The position numbers and the translations under genes are program-made. Under the pieces are notes generated by a model, which searched no databases, was not told where the DNA came from, and worked only from the letters and a program-made list of their open reading frames with translations. 64,000 nt of DNA. Source: Anolis sagrei. Lineage: Eukaryota > Chordata > Lepidosauria > Squamata > Anolidae. The DNA lies in NCBI RefSeq assembly GCF_037176765.1, contig NC_090025.1, positions 165,838,822 through 165,902,821 on the forward strand, written 5' to 3'. Shown in pieces: positions 62,816 to 64,000 of the stretch. Each line of letters starts with the position of its first letter. The stretch's first letter is position 1.

Positions 62816-64000
62816 CTAGGAGGACATCACCAGGTCTTCCTTTGCAGGGACCAACATATCTTGGGCTGGTATTACTGCAAGTAAGAGTATTCCTAAATTA
62901 AAGCAGGGATGGACAGCATGTAGCCTGCAGTTACAATGCAAACATTTTCTCTTCTCCCTCCCTTGAATGTCCACTACCAAAACATCTGTTGCTAGTGCTG
63001 CCCAAATTCCAACATTTATACTGGGAAACATGGAATATGAAGAGCACAAGGCTAGTTTCCTAAGTTTGCTTTACTTGTTTCTAAGTAAACCTATTTAGAA
63101 ATTATGCATACAATGATTGCAATAGGAGAGGAATTCCCCCTTATGATAACTGGCCCCGTTGTAGTTCATGTCATGGCAACTACAGTATGAAGCATACTTC
63201 TGAAAAAAAGAAAACTATGTGTAATGCTTTCAAAGTTTCCTATTTCCAAGAAGAATGGTTGTGTGTTGGACAGTGGCAGAAAAAGCAGTAGCAAAAATGG
63301 CAGCAAGGGCAAATCTGCTGGCAGCAATGGAAGGATGAACCACTCAAAGCATTCCATGTACACCCACCAGTGTATCCCACCTATTCACAGGAAGATGGGC
63401 ACACCTGGGTTTCATGGAAATATGAGACAATGTTGTGGACGATTTTTAAAAACTGTAATTTTCTGTATCTTAAAAAAGAAATGTATTTCTTTTGACAAGA
63501 GAAGAAAAGGTGTTTCTTCACCAAGGCTCCAGAGACAGCTATAATGGCAAGCCACTCTCACCCAGCCATCTTCTTCTCAACTGAAAGAGAAAGAGGGAAA
63601 ATATCTCTTTCTGGGGTTTGTTCTTTCTCCCACTTTCCTTCTGCTCCTCTGGATGGTTCTCCTTCCTGTGTAGAAACTGCATTGCAACCTCTTTTTAGTG
63701 TCCAAAGACTAAGCCACACAGTGTGATGAAAAAGGAAGTGCTTAGCTATCTGCAGCATGCAAAGAGAGAAATATATTTGAAGCTGCACACCCTTCCCCCA
63801 GCACACAGTCAGGGCTGCCTTGGGGACTAGTGGGCGGGTTGAGAAACATTCTCTCTTCCCTTTCCTCCCTAACCCACAACCTGCTGTTCAATTCAGCTTT
63901 GGTTTTGATATAACTGTAGAACACTTCCTGCCGGCAACGTTGGTGAGCTGTTACCTTTATTCGAGAGACCTGCTGAACTCCACAGCATCGCCAGGCCACA
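62816..64000. other. Upstream unique sequence to window end
   Basis: No exon, RNA or repeat that I can support. Several overlapping short frames on both strands look like chance. Confidence 0.5.

Noticed and set aside
63955-63988. A phase-compatible possible first exon (ATG CTG TGG .. AAA G then GTAACA) at the window edge
   Set aside because: The candidate at 49775-49793 has a better donor, the right codon number and similarity to human CYTH4 exon 1.
1-64000. Endogenous retrovirus, LTR retrotransposon or Polinton
   Set aside because: No long terminal direct repeats, gag, integrase, capsid or envelope-like coding sequence was noticed.
1-64000. CRISPR array or bacterial operon
   Set aside because: Repeats are dispersed or simple; the gene has spliceosomal introns and the DNA is vertebrate in style.

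Overview
The window looks like nuclear DNA from a squamate reptile, most likely an iguanian lizard of Anolis type. The reasons are a single vertebrate gene with many introns and the repeat mix around it: CR1, L2-like and RTE-BovB LINEs, at least three tRNA-derived SINE families, SINEs carrying a 5S rRNA-like part, and many short hAT-type DNA transposons. The species call is an inference from repeat styles remembered, not searched.

The one gene I can assemble completely is CYTH4 (cytohesin-4), on the minus strand from its start codon at 49793 to its stop at 4201. Thirteen coding exons join in phase to 1185 bases (394 residues plus stop), the length of human CYTH4 as I recall it. The first exon carries only 19 coding bases. 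The protein has an N-terminal helical segment, a Sec7 domain with the catalytic glutamate at residue 156, a PH domain of the two-glycine form, and a basic tail. A probable promoter lies at about 49800-50010 and a possible poly(A) signal at 4054-4059.

Region by region: 1-4053 is 3' flank of CYTH4 with a broken BovB copy and two SINEs. 4201-33599 holds exons 13 to 2 with repeat-rich introns. 33600-49774 is intron 1 (about 16 kb) and carries a LINE of about 3.9 kb with an uninterrupted 1089-codon reading frame and matching target-site duplications, in the same direction as CYTH4. 49794-64000 is upstream DNA: nested SINE, LINE and hAT insertions, an unidentified candidate terminal exon at 56922-57088, two strong inverted-repeat structures at 57724-58095, a short BovB tail and a jockey/I-like LINE fragment at 61795-62815.

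There are several nested insertions whose target-site duplications give a relative order of events. I saw no retrovirus, LTR element, Polinton, CRISPR array, tRNA or rRNA gene, and no clear sign of an undescribed molecular system. The most useful observations are the recovered CYTH4 model, the intact-looking intronic LINE, the SINE/LINE pair sharing a 3' tail, and the unexplained exon and hairpins.
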